A stretch of 33,090 nt of DNA from Bacteroidia bacterium (GTDB taxonomy: Bacteria > Bacteroidota > Bacteroidia > Bacteroidales > Prolixibacteraceae), in the NCBI GenBank assembly GCA_025358025.1, contig JANYKW010000185.1, positions 1 through 33,090 of the forward strand. The letters are read 5' to 3'. The notes under the pieces were generated by a model. That model had not been told where the DNA came from. It worked only from the letters and a program-made list of their open reading frames with translations, and made no database searches. This document shows positions 23,426-33,035 of the stretch, one piece after another. How positions within the stretch are numbered: the first letter of the stretch is position 1; each line of letters begins with the position of its first letter. The position numbers and the translations under genes were made by a program.

Positions 23426-26209
23426 TCAATTTTCGATTTTGAATGAATACTTTCCTGATCCAACCTTACAAACCAGGAGTCCGTCATTTTTTGAAATAAC
23501 TTTAACATCCTTAACTTCAGAAATATTACGACCACCTTCCGAAATTTTCGAATTGGATGCAATGCCCAAAGTAAGGAATGCTGTTGTGTTTACAGGAATC
23601 TCAACCATACACACCACATTTTTATCCTGCCTGCTCCAATTGCATTTAATCAGGCCATAGGAGGAATCATAACTTGATGATGCATGGGACAGGTCAGAAA
23701 TCATATCTGGCTTAATTGAAATTTCCTTATATGCCACTGAATTTTCAGATTGTCCTATGCCTCCCAATCCTGAATAGAACCATTCCATCAGATGCCCCAG
23801 CATCAGGTGATTATTGGACACAATTTCAAGTGCCTGCCACGACTCTGTGAGCGAAGTGGCACCTTTGGACAATTGGAAACCGTATCCGGGAACATCGTTC
23901 CGATTATTCATTTCATAAAGCAACTGAGATTTTCCTCCTTTTGTCAATGCCTCAACCAAATAATGGAAACCAACATCCCCGGCTGTCAGTGCTTTCCCGT
24001 TCGCCCGGATAGAGTCTTCCAAATTTCTTATAACTAAATCCCGATATTTCGGATCAACCAATCCTACACTGTATGGCATGGCCATGGATGTTTGACTTCC
24101 AGTGGCTATAACTCCTGTTTGCCGGTTGAAAAATTTATTGTTAAAACTAGTCTTCACGCTATCAGACCATGCCGTAATATTCTGTTCATCAGTCTTCTTG
24201 CCAAGTACACCTGCAATTTTTGAGAGTAATTTTAAATCGTAAAAATAGATTGCTGTGGCTGTAAGAGATTTTGGTGTGAGTTGAGACACACCAGGATTTT
24301 TTGGCCCCATGTCGTACCAATCTCCCAATCCATGCGAAACGATGTTATGATCGGATTTACTCTTAAGATAAGAGACATATCGCAACATCATCGGCCATGA
24401 TTTTTCCAGTATGGTGGCATCGCCATACCATTCATAGAGCAACCATGGTAAAATTACTGATGCACTTCCCCACTCGGGCGAATCACGAAATCCACCGCCA
24501 AACTGCACATATTCAGGAGCAATATCAGGGACCAATCCTTCAGCTGTCTGACTTTGTATCATATCATCAACCATTTTTGAATAAAAATGGTAAATATCAT
24601 AATTGAAATGTATGGAATTCCCCATAAGCTGAGTTACCTCCAACCAGCCCAATTTTTCACGATGCGGACAATCAGTTAATACACTCTGGAGATTACTCCT
24701 AATTGACCAATCAATTAAATAAAATATCTTATTAAAAAGTTCATTTGAACATTCAAATGTTCCCGTTATAGGAGTTGAGTTCCGGGTATGCAACATTTTT
24801 AGATCAACAATCTCCGGAAGATCAGATTGGGAACCTGGTTTTTGGGGAGCAGCTCCCTCGACCTGTACGTACCTGAATCCATAGTAAGAAAAACGAGGTC
24901 GCCAGATTTCTTCTCCATCTCCTTTTAAAATGTAGGAAAAATAATAAGGACTACCTGTCGCTTTCTGATTTGCCAATTTATCTTTTGTGATCAGTTCAGC
25001 AGGTATCAGGCGCACTTCCTGCCCTTTCTTTCCCTTGACCTTCAACTCTACAATACCGGAAGCATTTTGACCGAAATCATATAGAAATGCGTTCGGTTTC
25101 AATTCAAATACCTCCTTCACTTCAAAAGTGTTCATCACTTTAAGAGGATAGTCTGTCTCTGCTGTAAACGTCCCTGCCGGAGGTGTTACTAATAGTACGC
25201 TTCGCCAGGAGGAATCATCAAATTCAGGCTTGTTCCAATTTTGCTGTTCTAGCCTGGCATCATAATCTTCACCTCCATAAATACTTGTATAAGTAACTGG
25301 TGATGGGAAGGTTTTCCATGATTGGTCAGATACAATATTATCTTTTGTTCCATCGGAGTATTCGATTTGCAATCTGCAAAACATTTTGGGCATTCCGTAA
25401 GCAATCACTATTTTGCGATACCTTTCGCGGTTGATATTGTAAAAACCATTGCCCACAATTGCGCCAATATTATTAACTCCGGTATTTACCATTTTGGTAA
25501 CGTCATACACATTGTAAAAAACGGTCTTGTCATAATTGGTCCAACCCGGAGCAAGAAAATTTTCGGAAACTTTCGTTCCATTTACAAAAGCCTCATACTG
25601 GCCCAGGCCACTCACAAATAATGTTGCAGAAGAAATGCTTTTTTGAACATTGAAATTTTTCCTGAATAACGGAACGATAGGTCTTTGAAGTGCTTTCTGT
25701 CCCTGGTCATTACCATTCCCGTGCACACCGGGAACAAGCTTAAGCTCAGCCGGCAATTCCTCATATCCTATCCATTGGGCCTTTCCCCAATCAGCAACAG
25801 AAAACAGTCCGGTTTGAAAAGTACCCGCATCACTCCATTCAGACTCTACGTTATCCTGATCCCATACCTTTACTTTCCAAAAATACTTATGTGCCGGCTT
25901 CAGTCCTTTTCCACTATATTGAACAAGGATTGATTTGTCCGTCACCACCTTTTTCGAGTCCCAGATCTTGCCTTGCAGATTTTTTAAATCATCTGAATTA
26001 GCTGCTACCAGGATGCGGTATGCAGATTGAGTCTGATTTCTCAATCCTGACTGCATCTGCCAGCTAAAATTTGGGATGGGAGTATTGATTACTGCAGGAT
26101 TTTCAGTTTGGTTACACAGCAATTTAACTGCTTTTATCCGGTTATCTGACTGACTAAAAGCGGATAACGACATCAAAAGTAATGATGTGAAGATTAGAAA
26201 ATATTTCAT
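23426..26209 (-). CDS. GH78 alpha-L-rhamnosidase, 927 aa
   Basis: A second GH78 enzyme with a Sec signal peptide (MKYFLIFTSLLLMSLSAFSQ, cleavage after AFS). Domains follow the GH78 order: fibronectin-III-like (about 25-135), carbohydrate-binding-like beta-sandwich (about 145-345), second sandwich (about 355-480), (alpha/alpha)6 barrel (about 485-820), C-terminal beta domain. The general acid is E518 in TDCPHREKLGWLE (512-524); the general base is E789 in GATSLTESW (783-791). The residues after the acid motif are LEV rather than the GDG of the other GH78, so it belongs to a different GH78 subgroup and probably has another linkage preference. It has its own leader after a terminator at 26276-26310. 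Confidence 0.93.
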   Translation of the reverse strand: MKYFLIFTSLLLMSLSAFSQSDNRIKAVKLLCNQTENPAVINTPIPNFSWQMQSGLRNQTQSAYRILVAANSDDLKNLQGKIWDSKKVVTDKSILVQYSGKGLKPAHKYFWKVKVWDQDNVESEWSDAGTFQTGLFSVADWGKAQWIGYEELPAELKLVPGVHGNGNDQGQKALQRPIVPLFRKNFNVQKSISSATLFVSGLGQYEAFVNGTKVSENFLAPGWTNYDKTVFYNVYDVTKMVNTGVNNIGAIVGNGFYNINRERYRKIVIAYGMPKMFCRLQIEYSDGTKDNIVSDQSWKTFPSPVTYTSIYGGEDYDARLEQQNWNKPEFDDSSWRSVLLVTPPAGTFTAETDYPLKVMNTFEVKEVFELKPNAFLYDFGQNASGIVELKVKGKKGQEVRLIPAELITKDKLANQKATGSPYYFSYILKGDGEEIWRPRFSYYGFRYVQVEGAAPQKPGSQSDLPEIVDLKMLHTRNSTPITGTFECSNELFNKIFYLIDWSIRSNLQSVLTDCPHREKLGWLEVTQLMGNSIHFNYDIYHFYSKMVDDMIQSQTAEGLVPDIAPEYVQFGGGFRDSPEWGSASVILPWLLYEWYGDATILEKSWPMMLRYVSYLKSKSDHNIVSHGLGDWYDMGPKNPGVSQLTPKSLTATAIYFYDLKLLSKIAGVLGKKTDEQNITAWSDSVKTSFNNKFFNRQTGVIATGSQTSMAMPYSVGLVDPKYRDLVIRNLEDSIRANGKALTAGDVGFHYLVEALTKGGKSQLLYEMNNRNDVPGYGFQLSKGATSLTESWQALEIVSNNHLMLGHLMEWFYSGLGGIGQSENSVAYKEISIKPDMISDLSHASSSYDSSYGLIKCNWSRQDKNVVCMVEIPVNTTAFLTLGIASNSKISEGGRNISEVKDVKVISKNDGLLVCKVGSGKYSFKIEN

Positions 26210-26266
26210 TTGAATAAAATTTGTTTTTTATTTGCCAAACGGAGTAGCCAGGTGGATTATTTTCAT
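26210..26266 (-). repeat. Duplicated 57-bp leader, copy B (before the 927-aa GH78 gene)
   Basis: Partner of copy A with 47 of 57 identical positions. The palindrome is less exact here (TATTTGCCAAACG, 26229-26241). Identity stops just upstream of 26266, where the terminator hairpin begins, and at the ATG downstream, so it is an upstream module and not a gene duplication. Confidence 0.65.
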
Positions 26267-26275
26267 CAATCCTTG

Positions 26276-26310
26276 AAAAAGGGAGTTGAATCGTTTAGAT
26301 TCAAACTCCC
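26276..26310 (-). terminator. Terminator between the 1050-aa gene and GH78
   Basis: GATTC/GAATC and ACTCCC/GGGAGT pair into a stem of about 12 bp with one bulge (arms 26281-26292 and 26298-26310, 5-nt loop). Read on the minus strand it is followed at once by TTTTT (26280-26276). It lies 81 bp after the stop of the 1050-residue gene. CAAAACTA at 26325-26332 (minus TAGTTTTG) could be a -7 element just before it, in which case the hairpin would be a leader attenuator. Confidence 0.65.
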
Positions 26311-26390
26311 ATTTAACCCTAAAACAAAACTATTAACCACATTAATTATACATTTTAACCAGGGAAAGAAAGGCCCTGGCGCAAAACATA

Positions 26391-29300
26391 CTAGTTAACC
26401 TGAACCAAATCAAACGGCTCCATCATTCCATAATCCATCAGGAAGTATCCCGAGGCATCCGGTGCTTTTTCCGGAGCATAATTCCACGATCCCGGTCCGA
26501 ATACGGAGCCTTCGCTTTTCTTGTAGAAGAAACCGAAGGTGTTCTTTAAACTTCCCGTTACTTTGATGGTAATGTCATTAGTGCCTTCTTTCAGAAACGA
26601 AGTTACATCCAGCACATTCGGCTGCCAGGCAATCAAGCCGGCGGATTGACCATTTACCAAAACTTCTGAAACAGAACCACTCCAGCGATTCAGCTTCACC
26701 TTAAAGGCTGTCCCTGCCTTTTTGGCTACAGAGTAAACTTGCGTATAGGCCACTTTCTGAGAATAGAACGGTAAACCGGATTCGCGCCATGAACCAACAG
26801 TACTGATATCACCGTTGGCAATCTCGAACCCTTGTTTGGCAGGTTTAACAAGGAAGTCGCCAAGGAAATAAACCGGCATCACCTCCGCCAGCACATGCAT
26901 ACGCGGTGCTTTCAATGTCAGGGTATTTAGCCCCGGTTTCAGATATTCACCAACAGCAAACTGTGGAAAGCTTTTATCAATCCAGTAGCTGCCTTCTGTT
27001 TTCGAAATTTCTTTTCCATTGATGCTCACCGACCACAATTCGGGGCGTTCAACCACTGCACGAATCGACTTCATTACATCAGCCCGCAGGTTTGGATTGA
27101 TCTGGAAATGATAACTGGCCTCAAACCACGAAGCTGCTGTAAAGAGCGAATCGAGCGCCAGGTAATTCTTTTTATACTGAATTTTGTGCTGCCAGGGATT
27201 GCCCATTTCAACGCCATTTTCGTTGAACAATCCAATCAGAGCATTCATAAAATAAAGGCCCTTTTTGTCCGCCTTAGCAGTTTTCAGGTCAAGGTAATTA
27301 ACCATCATGATGTTGTCTGACTCACGTTTTACGGCAACTTCTCCGGCTCTTTTAAGGACCGTTTCCGTTCCCGAAACCAATGACTCTTCAGCCTCACCCG
27401 ATTGATTGTTGGAAATTGTAAACAGCGCACTTCCAACTGGTTCAAGATCGATTTGGAATGACACTTTCCCTTCTCCGGCTTTAACAGGATAGCTATATGC
27501 CTTCCCTGTGACTAAATCCAGTTTGGTAACGTATTTGCCCTCCATGGTAACTTCAGAGCTGGTTTTTTTCGTTTGGTGTGAATTAACAACAAACAAAATC
27601 TGCCCGTCACCAAGAACCCTGCGTTGGTGGTACAACATGCCACTCGTGGCTTTGTCAACCATTGTAAAATCACTGTGTTTGAGTAATTTCAATGCTGCCT
27701 CATCTGTCAGTTTATCGGTAACTGTCCACTGCGCAGCATATTTGGTTGCCAGTTCTGTTACTTTGGAAGATTCAGTGGCATCCACCATGGACACATTGCG
27801 GTTAAATGACAGCACTTTGCCTCCATTTTTGAGATATTTCTGCAATATGCTGAGCGTATTTTGGTCGATGTTCTCCATTTCAGCAGGAATCACTACGAGC
27901 GAATAGTCGCGCTGACCTACCTGAAGCGTCTTGCCTTTTACCTTACCGAGGACTTTCAGCACGTTTTCCGAACCCAGGTCATATTCAATATGCTGTTGTT
28001 CCAGGCGGTAAACAAAATTTTTGAATCCATCGCGGATGGTTTTGATTGCCGGATTTTTATTTCTCCGGGCAAAATACATCCATGCCGTTGTATTCGGCTG
28101 TAATACCAGTGTTTGGTTAATTTGCCGGCCAGATGCCATCGCCATTGAAATACGGCCGATATAATCGCCCATCAACTTATAATTTTCCCACCAGGGCTCG
28201 TGGTAAGAAAAGGACGGTGGGTAGTCGAACTTGCGAACGCCTTTCAATGAATAATAGGACAAATGCTGATTTACAAAATTTACTCCTATCACACCTTGCC
28301 AGTCCACCAGCCGTTTCTGGGTTTCAAAATTCATTTCCCAGCCACCTCCACCGTAAGTTTCGCTGAGCGTTCTGGTTCTGCCAGCCTGGTTGGCAGCGCT
28401 ACGCAATTCGCGTGCGGATCTGTCATTACCAAATTGTCCTCCCAACCCGACAGTATCCAGTGTGTTTCCTAAGTTATCAATGCCCGGTTGCTGATGCCAG
28501 ATATAGAATGCTGATTCATCGGAACCTTCTGTTGGTTCGGGCCAGCCGTGTTCCCAATAATGACCGGTCCATTTAAGGTGATTCTCATCGCAGTATTTGC
28601 TCCAGGGTTTGGCCCAACGATCAACAAAGAGTTCGAGCATCATTACGTAATAATCGTGCCGGACTTTCTTCCAGGTACCGGTTTCATCAACAAGTGAAGG
28701 AAGGTTCAATTTCAGGTCGTAGCCCCAGCGTTGCTGAAAAGAGTCGAATAAATCAGGTGTCCAGCGTATCAGTGAGCCCCTCGGCATTGCTGCCTCAAGA
28801 TTGGGTTCATCGGTGAAAATTCCCATTAAAGTTTTTCCGAATTCAGCCTTGCTCTTCTCATACCCTTTGGTCATGGTCAGCTCCATAAATTTATCAGTTA
28901 CCCCCTTATATAAAAGGTCAACGTACGAGAAACCACCGTACCAGGGCGATTTGGCCGGATAAGTTTTCCGGAAGATGTAATAGATTCCCTGTTGCCCTTT
29001 TTCCTTATCTATATTGGAGGTGATATTTACAAAACCGGCTTCCGTCTTTTTCAGTACGACTGCCACCGTATCAGAAACCAATAAATTCAATTGCTGTTGA
29101 ATTTCCATCCTCAGACCAGTACCATGTTTGTATGAATCAGGCATTTCAGCCGGGACATGACCTCCTGCGAAGCCTGAAGGATAGGAGTTTTCGTCATAAA
29201 TCCAAACCTTCATGTCCAATTCCTTTCCTTTCTGAACGGTATATTCGAACAGGCTGAACCAGTCCTTAGACAGGTATTCTGTTAGCAAACCCGGACGTGG

Positions 29301-29543
29301 ATGCACAAATACGCCACCAATACCGGCTTTTTTAAACTCCTTCATCTGAAAATCAATTCCTTCTTCAGAAATCTGTTCGTTCCAGTCCCAAAGAGGTGCG
29401 CTCCTGTATTCTGAAGGCGGATTTACCAACAGCTTTTTGAACTCGGCGGTACTGTTAATAAAAGGATCATTCTCAACTTTTTTCTCAGGAGAACATCTTA
29501 CCAGAAGGATGCTCAACAAAATAAATAATCCGAAAATTTTCAT
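26391..29543 (-). CDS. Divergent GH106-like glycoside hydrolase, 1050 aa
   Basis: An exported protein, possibly a lipoprotein (LLVRCSPE, Cys17, with an unusual Arg before Cys). The opening VNPPSEYRSAPLWDWNEQIS is GH106-superfamily-like. Shared with the 743-residue protein are IYDENSYPSGFAGG (115-128), GIFTDEPN (241-248), KWTGHYWEHG (324-333) and TLSETYGGGGW (392-402). The canonical DSWE, SIEA and SEAFT sites are thus DEP (E246), TGH and SETYG (E395). After a beta-sandwich and Rossmann-like middle, it has a long C-terminal region with two sandwich modules (ELWSVSINGKEIS near 845 and SEVLVNGQSAGLIAW near 965). It is probably active on a glycan of the same locus, sugar unknown. The gene is 48 bp after the 1147-residue GH106 gene and ends before the terminator. 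Confidence 0.82.
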   Translation of the reverse strand: MKIFGLFILLSILLVRCSPEKKVENDPFINSTAEFKKLLVNPPSEYRSAPLWDWNEQISEEGIDFQMKEFKKAGIGGVFVHPRPGLLTEYLSKDWFSLFEYTVQKGKELDMKVWIYDENSYPSGFAGGHVPAEMPDSYKHGTGLRMEIQQQLNLLVSDTVAVVLKKTEAGFVNITSNIDKEKGQQGIYYIFRKTYPAKSPWYGGFSYVDLLYKGVTDKFMELTMTKGYEKSKAEFGKTLMGIFTDEPNLEAAMPRGSLIRWTPDLFDSFQQRWGYDLKLNLPSLVDETGTWKKVRHDYYVMMLELFVDRWAKPWSKYCDENHLKWTGHYWEHGWPEPTEGSDESAFYIWHQQPGIDNLGNTLDTVGLGGQFGNDRSARELRSAANQAGRTRTLSETYGGGGWEMNFETQKRLVDWQGVIGVNFVNQHLSYYSLKGVRKFDYPPSFSYHEPWWENYKLMGDYIGRISMAMASGRQINQTLVLQPNTTAWMYFARRNKNPAIKTIRDGFKNFVYRLEQQHIEYDLGSENVLKVLGKVKGKTLQVGQRDYSLVVIPAEMENIDQNTLSILQKYLKNGGKVLSFNRNVSMVDATESSKVTELATKYAAQWTVTDKLTDEAALKLLKHSDFTMVDKATSGMLYHQRRVLGDGQILFVVNSHQTKKTSSEVTMEGKYVTKLDLVTGKAYSYPVKAGEGKVSFQIDLEPVGSALFTISNNQSGEAEESLVSGTETVLKRAGEVAVKRESDNIMMVNYLDLKTAKADKKGLYFMNALIGLFNENGVEMGNPWQHKIQYKKNYLALDSLFTAASWFEASYHFQINPNLRADVMKSIRAVVERPELWSVSINGKEISKTEGSYWIDKSFPQFAVGEYLKPGLNTLTLKAPRMHVLAEVMPVYFLGDFLVKPAKQGFEIANGDISTVGSWRESGLPFYSQKVAYTQVYSVAKKAGTAFKVKLNRWSGSVSEVLVNGQSAGLIAWQPNVLDVTSFLKEGTNDITIKVTGSLKNTFGFFYKKSEGSVFGPGSWNYAPEKAPDASGYFLMDYGMMEPFDLVQVN

Positions 29544-29591
29544 GGTAGAGGTGCTTGTTGGTTATTGAAATTATTTGATTGATAAATATAA

Positions 29592-32500
29592 TTATTTAGC
29601 TGATTTTAAGCTACTTGAGTCTATAGTAATATGTTCCTCCGAAATAATCCTTACAGGTCCCAATAAACCGGATTCTACAAGAGGCGAATCTTTTTTCCAA
29701 AGTTTCCATGTTGTAAAAGAATATCTGTCGGTTGGATTTGGTTTACCTTCAGTAATCCAGGTGGGCCACGAAAGAAGGGAACCTCCGTTGGCTTTATTGC
29801 GTTCACTTGAATCCGGCAATTGCTCATCTCCAATCATGCGGTTTACCCATAGATTCACAACTTTTATCTCCATTGTGTTTGTCCCAATCTTCACTGCATC
29901 TGTAATATCCAGACAATAAGGCGCTTTCCAAAGGATGCCCAAATTTTTACCATTGATTATAACTTCTGACATGATTTCGACTTTCCCCAAATCGAGTTTT
30001 ATCCTTCTATTTTTCCCCAACATCTCCTTTGATATAGAAATATTCTTGCGGTAAGCAGCAGTACCACTGTAATATTTGATGCTTTGTTCCTGGTGATTTG
30101 ACCATGAAATCAGTTCATCGAACGTTGTTTTAGACGGGGCGCCCATTCCATTCATAAAACTAACTTCCCAGGGTCCTTTTATTTCCAATGGTTGAGCAAG
30201 GTTTGCTATCTCGAAATCATGGTTTCTGCCGTCTGAAGTTGTCAGACTATATTTTCCGGATTGATTAAGGTTCATCTCAAATCCTTTTCTACTATTCTGG
30301 GAGATAGTAATGTTTAATTTTTCTCCATCGCGGGTAAGATTTTTCACGGAAACATTTACTTTATTTCCGGGTCGGAAAATCACAAATAAGGAGCCAGAGG
30401 GATCCAGCGTAATTGGCATCTTGACAGTACCATTAATTTCTTCATACTGCCCTGCTTTTTTGGTCTCACCTGTTATTGGATTCCAAACTTCCGGCTGCAT
30501 TCCTTGCATACGGAACTGACATGTTGTTGTGACCATGCTTTGTTTTGGATTGGCAATAAAATAAACATCTGTGCCGTCAATGTTCCTGTGCGTATAGCGC
30601 AGAAATTCTCCGGATGAAAAATCCCTGCCAATTTTCATTTCGGCTAATACCTCTTCCGGAGTCTTGCCAAATATTACACGTCCCTTTCCAATGCGATTTT
30701 CTTTCACCGTTACTCCATCACATTTACCCCATAGCAAAGCAGCCAGCTTTTTCACTTCTTCGTCGCTTTGCGGATAGTTGGTTAAACCCAATGCTTTCTT
30801 TGGAGGAGCTCCAACTATCGTGGCACCTGCTTCAACCAGTTCCTTAATTTTTTTCAAAAGTTTTGGAGTCATCGTTTCGGACGAAGACAATACCAATATT
30901 TTATAATTCATTCCATCGGGAAGCATGATGCGCCCATTTTTTACCGACATACGTGTAAGAACCACTTCAGGAGGGCATCCATCAAAATTGTATTTTGCAC
31001 TGTCGCGTTTGTAGGGAGCAATCCACGTCTGTGGCGTTGCTTCAGGAGCCAGGTAACAGATATCGGCAACAAACAGGCCTTGTTGCAGCAAATACTGGCA
31101 ACGCGTAAGATATTGGTGCCAGGCTGCCGATTGTTCCCACCAGGTCTGGGTGCGTTCGTAATGCAATCCCCAGGGGCCCATCGAAATTCCGGGCTTGATG
31201 TTTTCGTATGGTTGCATGGCGTACCGGTGAAAAACAAAACGATTGATTCCTTCACAAAAGGCCCAGTCGCCCAAATCTTTAATGTTTCCGGGATGACTAA
31301 GCCACATTTCGGTATTTCTAGCTGTAAAAGCTTCCGCTCCCAAAATCCTTTTTCCATATACATGGGCAGCTGAAGCCATTTCTGTGCATGAAAAATCATA
31401 CCCATATTTGACCCACGACCAAAACTCTGCCATCGGCTCATCCGCGCGTCCGGCATAGGTCATTTCATCGGTCATACATCTGTCGTAGGCTTCAATTGAT
31501 AGCTTAAGTCCATTTTGATGCGACAAATTGGAAATGTTTTCAACATAATTTTCCAGCATCATTTCTGATACGGTTGTTCGTAAATCCCATAAAAAACGTT
31601 CTGATACTTCACTATTATCGATAATCATTCCCATCATTACAGGCAAAAATGGAGTTGGATCGTAACCCCTGCGTTTCTTGAATTCGTCGTAAAAGCCTGG
31701 TGTCCAGTTTTGTGAACCTACTTCCCAACTATCTATATGCGTTGAAACAAATGATTTTCCGATGAGTGGTTTTGAATCCAATGCAAGTTTCTGAATCAAT
31801 CCATTGAAGAACATGGTTGATGCGTCCTTACTCATTTTATCGCATTCATAGCCAAGTCCGCCTTCGGGTGCCGGATGATTGAATTTGCCCGTCGTTGTAT
31901 GTCCGATGCGAAGAATAGTCCATTTGCCTTGCGGAATATCCCACGAAATCGCTCCATCGCTCTTCATCTTCTCCGTAATGTTCACAACCTTATTGCTTTG
32001 TACGGTATATTTAGAAGTAATTGACTGAAAATCTGCCGGTATAATAATTGTTTTTGACAGGGGCTGGAACATTGCTTTTTGTTCAATATTATTGATTCTC
32101 GTATTTGATATTTCCAACTCGGCTATTGCAATATTTTCCAGAGGTATATCTTCTTTTGTTACTTTAATAAAGTTTAGTCTGTACCTTCGGGCTGTAAGTT
32201 CATTATATTCAAATTTTATTGTTGGAGCATTCCCCTCAAATTCTTTCACCGTTTTATAATACTCCCCATCATCTGAAATCTGTAATGTTCCTTTAACTGA
32301 CCATCTCTCCTTTCCCAAACGAATTGTCATTAAACGGGAAGTGACCGGAGCAGGGAAAATCAATTCAAAATACTGTGGCTTATCCCAGGTAGGTTTTGAT
32401 AATTCAATTTGAGATTTTATATCGTTATCAATTAGTTTTTTTCCATCAAAGCCAATATCATCAGAGCTGCTTTTCACTTCAGGATTGTAATCGGAAACTT

Positions 32501-33035
32501 TCTTGTCATCCCCTTCAGGAGTTGGAAAAGCCAGAACCATGATGTCTCCGTAATAATCATTTACTGCGGTTGGTTTCGAGAGATTACCATCATACCTTTT
32601 CCCACCCTGAACCGTGGTTTCCGTCCAGACTATTTTCTGCATTGATTTTTCTGCTGTCATCCACGGACCTCCACTACCGCACCATCCGGCATCATTGTTC
32701 ATATTTACTTTTAAACCCAACCGGGAGGCTTCCTGAAGCATAAACTTGAAAAGATCGCGCCATTCATTGCTTCCAAATACATAAGCCCCTTTGGGTGTAC
32801 CCTGATCCACCTCCATGATCAGCACACCACCAATACCAGCGCGCTTCATTGCTTCCAAATCTGCAGTGACTCCTTCTTTGGATAAATTTCCGTTCAACCA
32901 GAACCAGTAAACCCAGGGTTTTGCGGAATCAGGCGGATTAATAAATCCTTTGTCAAGAGATTGAGCATTGATATTCAGAAGTATAAACTGCAAAATAACA
33001 ATCAATGAGACTTTAATAAAATTTTTATTCTTCAT
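29592..33035 (-). CDS. GH106 alpha-L-rhamnosidase with inserted F5/8C-like domain, 1147 aa
   Basis: A canonical GH106 enzyme with a Sec signal (MKNKNFIKVSLIVILQFILL, cleavage after INA-Q). The opening is INPPDSAKPWVYWFWLNGN. Acidic motifs are HIDSWEVG (E438), LSIEAYD (E515), AEFW (E537) and GAEAFT (E569). Between the first beta-strands and the catalytic core, residues about 185-325 form an extra module (KLIDNDIKSQIEL..., ISDDGEYYKTV, ARRYRLNFIKV) with the pattern of an F5/8 type C (discoidin) sugar-binding sandwich. The C-terminal jelly-roll (about 960-1130) ends GLLGPVRIISEE. It is the first complete gene of the leftward array in this window; no promoter is clear in the 55 bp upstream. Confidence 0.92.
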   Translation of the reverse strand: MKNKNFIKVSLIVILQFILLNINAQSLDKGFINPPDSAKPWVYWFWLNGNLSKEGVTADLEAMKRAGIGGVLIMEVDQGTPKGAYVFGSNEWRDLFKFMLQEASRLGLKVNMNNDAGWCGSGGPWMTAEKSMQKIVWTETTVQGGKRYDGNLSKPTAVNDYYGDIMVLAFPTPEGDDKKVSDYNPEVKSSSDDIGFDGKKLIDNDIKSQIELSKPTWDKPQYFELIFPAPVTSRLMTIRLGKERWSVKGTLQISDDGEYYKTVKEFEGNAPTIKFEYNELTARRYRLNFIKVTKEDIPLENIAIAELEISNTRINNIEQKAMFQPLSKTIIIPADFQSITSKYTVQSNKVVNITEKMKSDGAISWDIPQGKWTILRIGHTTTGKFNHPAPEGGLGYECDKMSKDASTMFFNGLIQKLALDSKPLIGKSFVSTHIDSWEVGSQNWTPGFYDEFKKRRGYDPTPFLPVMMGMIIDNSEVSERFLWDLRTTVSEMMLENYVENISNLSHQNGLKLSIEAYDRCMTDEMTYAGRADEPMAEFWSWVKYGYDFSCTEMASAAHVYGKRILGAEAFTARNTEMWLSHPGNIKDLGDWAFCEGINRFVFHRYAMQPYENIKPGISMGPWGLHYERTQTWWEQSAAWHQYLTRCQYLLQQGLFVADICYLAPEATPQTWIAPYKRDSAKYNFDGCPPEVVLTRMSVKNGRIMLPDGMNYKILVLSSSETMTPKLLKKIKELVEAGATIVGAPPKKALGLTNYPQSDEEVKKLAALLWGKCDGVTVKENRIGKGRVIFGKTPEEVLAEMKIGRDFSSGEFLRYTHRNIDGTDVYFIANPKQSMVTTTCQFRMQGMQPEVWNPITGETKKAGQYEEINGTVKMPITLDPSGSLFVIFRPGNKVNVSVKNLTRDGEKLNITISQNSRKGFEMNLNQSGKYSLTTSDGRNHDFEIANLAQPLEIKGPWEVSFMNGMGAPSKTTFDELISWSNHQEQSIKYYSGTAAYRKNISISKEMLGKNRRIKLDLGKVEIMSEVIINGKNLGILWKAPYCLDITDAVKIGTNTMEIKVVNLWVNRMIGDEQLPDSSERNKANGGSLLSWPTWITEGKPNPTDRYSFTTWKLWKKDSPLVESGLLGPVRIISEEHITIDSSSLKSAK

